From an uncultured Clostridiaceae bacterium (GTDB lineage: Bacteria > Bacillota > Clostridia > Clostridiales > Oxobacteraceae), in assembly GCA_937900065.1 (NCBI GenBank), contig CALCDS010000231.1, positions 1 through 7,624 on the forward strand: a DNA stretch of 7,624 nucleotides. The letters are read 5' to 3'. The first letter of the stretch is position 1. Each line of letters begins with the position of its first letter. Positions 5,925 through 7,624 of the stretch are shown here, one piece after another. Below the pieces are notes generated by a model. That model did no database searches, was not told where the DNA came from, and saw nothing but the letters and a program-made list of their open reading frames with translations. The position numbers were made by a program, and so were the translations under genes.

Positions 5925-6755
5925 CTATCCTTTAACCGCTCCTGATACAGCCCCTTTGATTATATATTTTTGGCATGTAAAATAAAATACTATTATAGGT
6001 ATGATCGCCAAGACCAGCACTGCCATCATGGCTCCCATATCTATCGAGCCATATCCTCCCCTTAGGTATTGTATGGCTATAGGGATTGTCTTATATTCAT
6101 TCCCTATGAGAAGGTACGGCAGAAGATAGTCATTCCATATCCACATTGTATTTAAAATTGCGGCAGTTATGCTTACAGGCTTTAAGATTGGAAATACCAC
6201 CAAAAAGAAAGTCTGTATTGGGCTGCATCCATCTATAAATGCCGCTTCCTCTATATCAAGCGGTATGGATTTTACGAAACCTGAAAATAAAAATACCGAG
6301 AATCCCGCAAATCCCAGGTAGATAACTATAATTCCGATTGGATTGTCCAGGTGCAGAGAATTGGCCAATTTAGTCATTGTAAACATAACCATCTGAAACG
6401 GCACTATCATGGAAAACACAAATAAATAATATAAGATTTTGGTAAAAACGGTTTTGACCCTTGTTATATACCATGCGGTCATGGAAGTAAACAATACAAT
6501 AGCTGCCACCGAAAATACCGTGATAAAAAGGGACCAGCCAAATGCCTGCACAAAGCCCGTCTTCTTTAGACCGTTCATATAATTCTCCAGTCCGACGAAT
6601 GTTTTGCTGTTTGGGAATACGAACGGCGTATCGCTGATGAAAAACTTGCCTTTAAAGGAATTCATCAAAACTGTCAGTATTGGTATTAAAAATACGATCG
6701 CCAATATCAAAAGCACAATAAAAATCAGGTTATCTCTAAATTTTGAAGTTCCCAT
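5925..6755 (-). CDS. CUT1 sugar ABC transporter permease, MalG type
   Basis: A 276-residue inner-membrane subunit of a carbohydrate ABC importer. It pairs with the MalF-like subunit to form the pore, driven by a cytoplasmic ATPase that is not in this window. Six hydrophobic segments lie near 10-32, 72-95, 107-128, 137-160, 190-206 and 243-262. The ATPase-contacting EAA loop is EEAAFIDGCSPIQTFFLVVFPILKP (169-193), with Glu170, Ala171-Ala172, Asp175, Gly176 and Pro189. The C-terminus IIKGAVSGAVKG is the usual MalG-type tail. The ATG shares its A with the MalF-like TGA (TGATG). AAGGAGG lies 10 nt upstream, inside the MalF-like gene. A TTG one codon earlier (6758) is possible with a 7-nt spacer. 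Maltodextrin as substrate is inferred from malQ downstream; family membership alone would allow other oligosaccharides. Confidence 0.92.
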   Translation of the reverse strand: MGTSKFRDNLIFIVLLILAIVFLIPILTVLMNSFKGKFFISDTPFVFPNSKTFVGLENYMNGLKKTGFVQAFGWSLFITVFSVAAIVLFTSMTAWYITRVKTVFTKILYYLFVFSMIVPFQMVMFTMTKLANSLHLDNPIGIIVIYLGFAGFSVFLFSGFVKSIPLDIEEAAFIDGCSPIQTFFLVVFPILKPVSITAAILNTMWIWNDYLLPYLLIGNEYKTIPIAIQYLRGGYGSIDMGAMMAVLVLAIIPIIVFYFTCQKYIIKGAVSGAVKG

Positions 6756-7597
6756 CAATTCTCAACCTCCTTGCTTCTCGTGAAAACAAGCTGCGCAAAT
6801 GCAATTGCCGCTACAAGAATGAAGAATACCACTGCCTTTGCCTGACCGACGCCTTCCCAGCCAACCTTTCCGTAAAATGTGTTGTATATATCAAGCGCAA
6901 GCATCGCCGTCTTTCTAGAAGGTGCGCCGGCGGTCAATGCAAGGTTTTGGTCAAACAATTTAAATGAATTCGATATCGTCAAAAACAGGCATATCGTAAT
7001 AGATGGCATGACAAGCGGTATTATAACGTTTCTGAGCACTTGAAATGAATTGGCCCCATCGATTTTTGCAGCCTCGATCAAATCCGTTGGCACATTCTGA
7101 ATTCCTGCGATATAAATAATCATCATATACCCTATAAGCTGCCAGTTCATCAATACTACCAGGCCCCAGAAACCGTATTTGGGGTCGTATGTCAAGGTTA
7201 CTCCATATTTATACAATACGCCGTTTATGAGCAGCAGCCATATATAGCCCAATACAATACCGCCTATCAGATTCGGCATAAAGAATATTGTCCTGAATGC
7301 GTTGGAGCCTTTTTTACCCCTCGTCAGAACAAACGCCAACATGAAACCGAATAGATTTATCGTTATTACAGAAACCGCTGCAAACCTGGCTGTAAACCAA
7401 AGCGCATTTAAAAACTCCTTATTTTGAAATGCATCGATGTAATTTCTCAATCCCACCCACTCTGCATCCAGCACGGTTGTAAAACGGGTAAAGGACAAAT
7501 ACAATCCTGCGATGAAAGGTATTAAAAATGCTATCAAGAATGCTGATAACGTAGGAAGCACAAAAATAACGAAATACTTTTTTAATCTCTTTTCCAC
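6755..7597 (-). CDS. CUT1 sugar ABC transporter permease, MalF/UgpA type
   Basis: A 280-residue inner-membrane subunit, partner of the MalG-like permease. Hydrophobic segments lie near 8-36, 69-92, 104-126, 142-166, 195-215 and 253-273. The EAA loop EAAKIDGANSFQVLRNVIIP (175-194) has Asp180, Gly181 and Pro194 in place. Other CUT1 landmarks are FVGLxNY-like WVGLRNYIDAF (47-57) and FRTIFFMPNLIGGIVLGYIW (101-120). It lacks the extra N-terminal segments and large periplasmic loop of enteric MalF, which is normal for Gram-positive members. I chose GTG 7597 because GGGAG (7606-7610) lies 8 nt before it. A TTG at 7612 would add five residues but has a poor ribosome site. The binding-protein gene is expected just to the right, outside the window. 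Substrate assignment rests on malQ and the LacI-type gene downstream. Confidence 0.92.
   Translation of the reverse strand: MEKRLKKYFVIFVLPTLSAFLIAFLIPFIAGLYLSFTRFTTVLDAEWVGLRNYIDAFQNKEFLNALWFTARFAAVSVITINLFGFMLAFVLTRGKKGSNAFRTIFFMPNLIGGIVLGYIWLLLINGVLYKYGVTLTYDPKYGFWGLVVLMNWQLIGYMMIIYIAGIQNVPTDLIEAAKIDGANSFQVLRNVIIPLVMPSITICLFLTISNSFKLFDQNLALTAGAPSRKTAMLALDIYNTFYGKVGWEGVGQAKAVVFFILVAAIAFAQLVFTRSKEVEN
6766..6772 (-). promoter_or_regulatory. Strong ribosome binding site of the MalG-like gene
   Basis: A consensus AAGGAGG lies within the last codons of the MalF-like gene, 10 nt before ATG 6755 and 7 nt before the alternative TTG at 6758. Together with the TGATG overlap it indicates tightly coupled, near-equimolar translation of the two permease subunits. 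Confidence 0.75.
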
Positions 7598-7605
7598 ATT
7601 ATCTT

Positions 7606-7610
7606 CTCCC
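7606..7610 (-). promoter_or_regulatory. Ribosome binding site favouring the GTG start of the MalF-like gene
   Basis: GGGAG on the minus strand (within TTGGGAGAAG) with an 8-nt spacer to GTG 7597. The alternative TTG at 7612 overlaps this site and would make it part of the coding sequence. Confidence 0.55.
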
Positions 7611-7624
7611 AACTTTAATTTTAG

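Overview
The window looks like a low-GC Firmicute, probably a fermentative and possibly thermophilic clostridium. It is AT-rich, Shine-Dalgarno sequences are strong (AAGGAGG, AAAGGAG), TTG and GTG start codons are in use, and the proteins are rich in Lys and Ile. This placement is inference from style. All seven protein genes lie on the minus strand, so the window reads biologically from right to left.

Right part (about 7597 down to 3254): a maltodextrin-type sugar uptake operon. Two inner-membrane permeases of a CUT1 ABC transporter (MalF-like and MalG-like) overlap by one base. They are followed by 4-alpha-glucanotransferase (MalQ, GH77) and a LacI-family regulator. Gaps are short and no internal promoter is visible, so one transcript is likely. 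The sugar-binding protein gene should lie just upstream, beyond base 7624. The transporter would import linear alpha-glucans, MalQ would rearrange them in the cytoplasm, and the regulator would sense the sugar. A perfect 26-bp hairpin right after the regulator closes the unit.

Middle part (3228 down to 1381): a two-gene unit with its own candidate promoter. It holds a family 8 glycosyltransferase whose TAA stop directly abuts the ATG of a UbiA/MenA-type membrane prenyltransferase. The prenyltransferase has a normal second Asp motif but a degenerate first one. The function of the pair is not evident.

Left part: a gene-free stretch of about 420 bp (957-1380) is dominated by a repeat cluster. 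It has one inverted and two direct copies of an approximately 80-bp unit around a core of alternating complementary heptamers that can fold in two exclusive ways. Below it is galE (UDP-glucose 4-epimerase), cut by the left edge. Its best promoter candidate lies inside the outer repeat copy.

Most of the window is ordinary sugar metabolism. The parts worth attention are the repeat cluster, the long hairpin and the glycosyltransferase-prenyltransferase pair. I see no defence system, CRISPR array, RNA gene or transposase.
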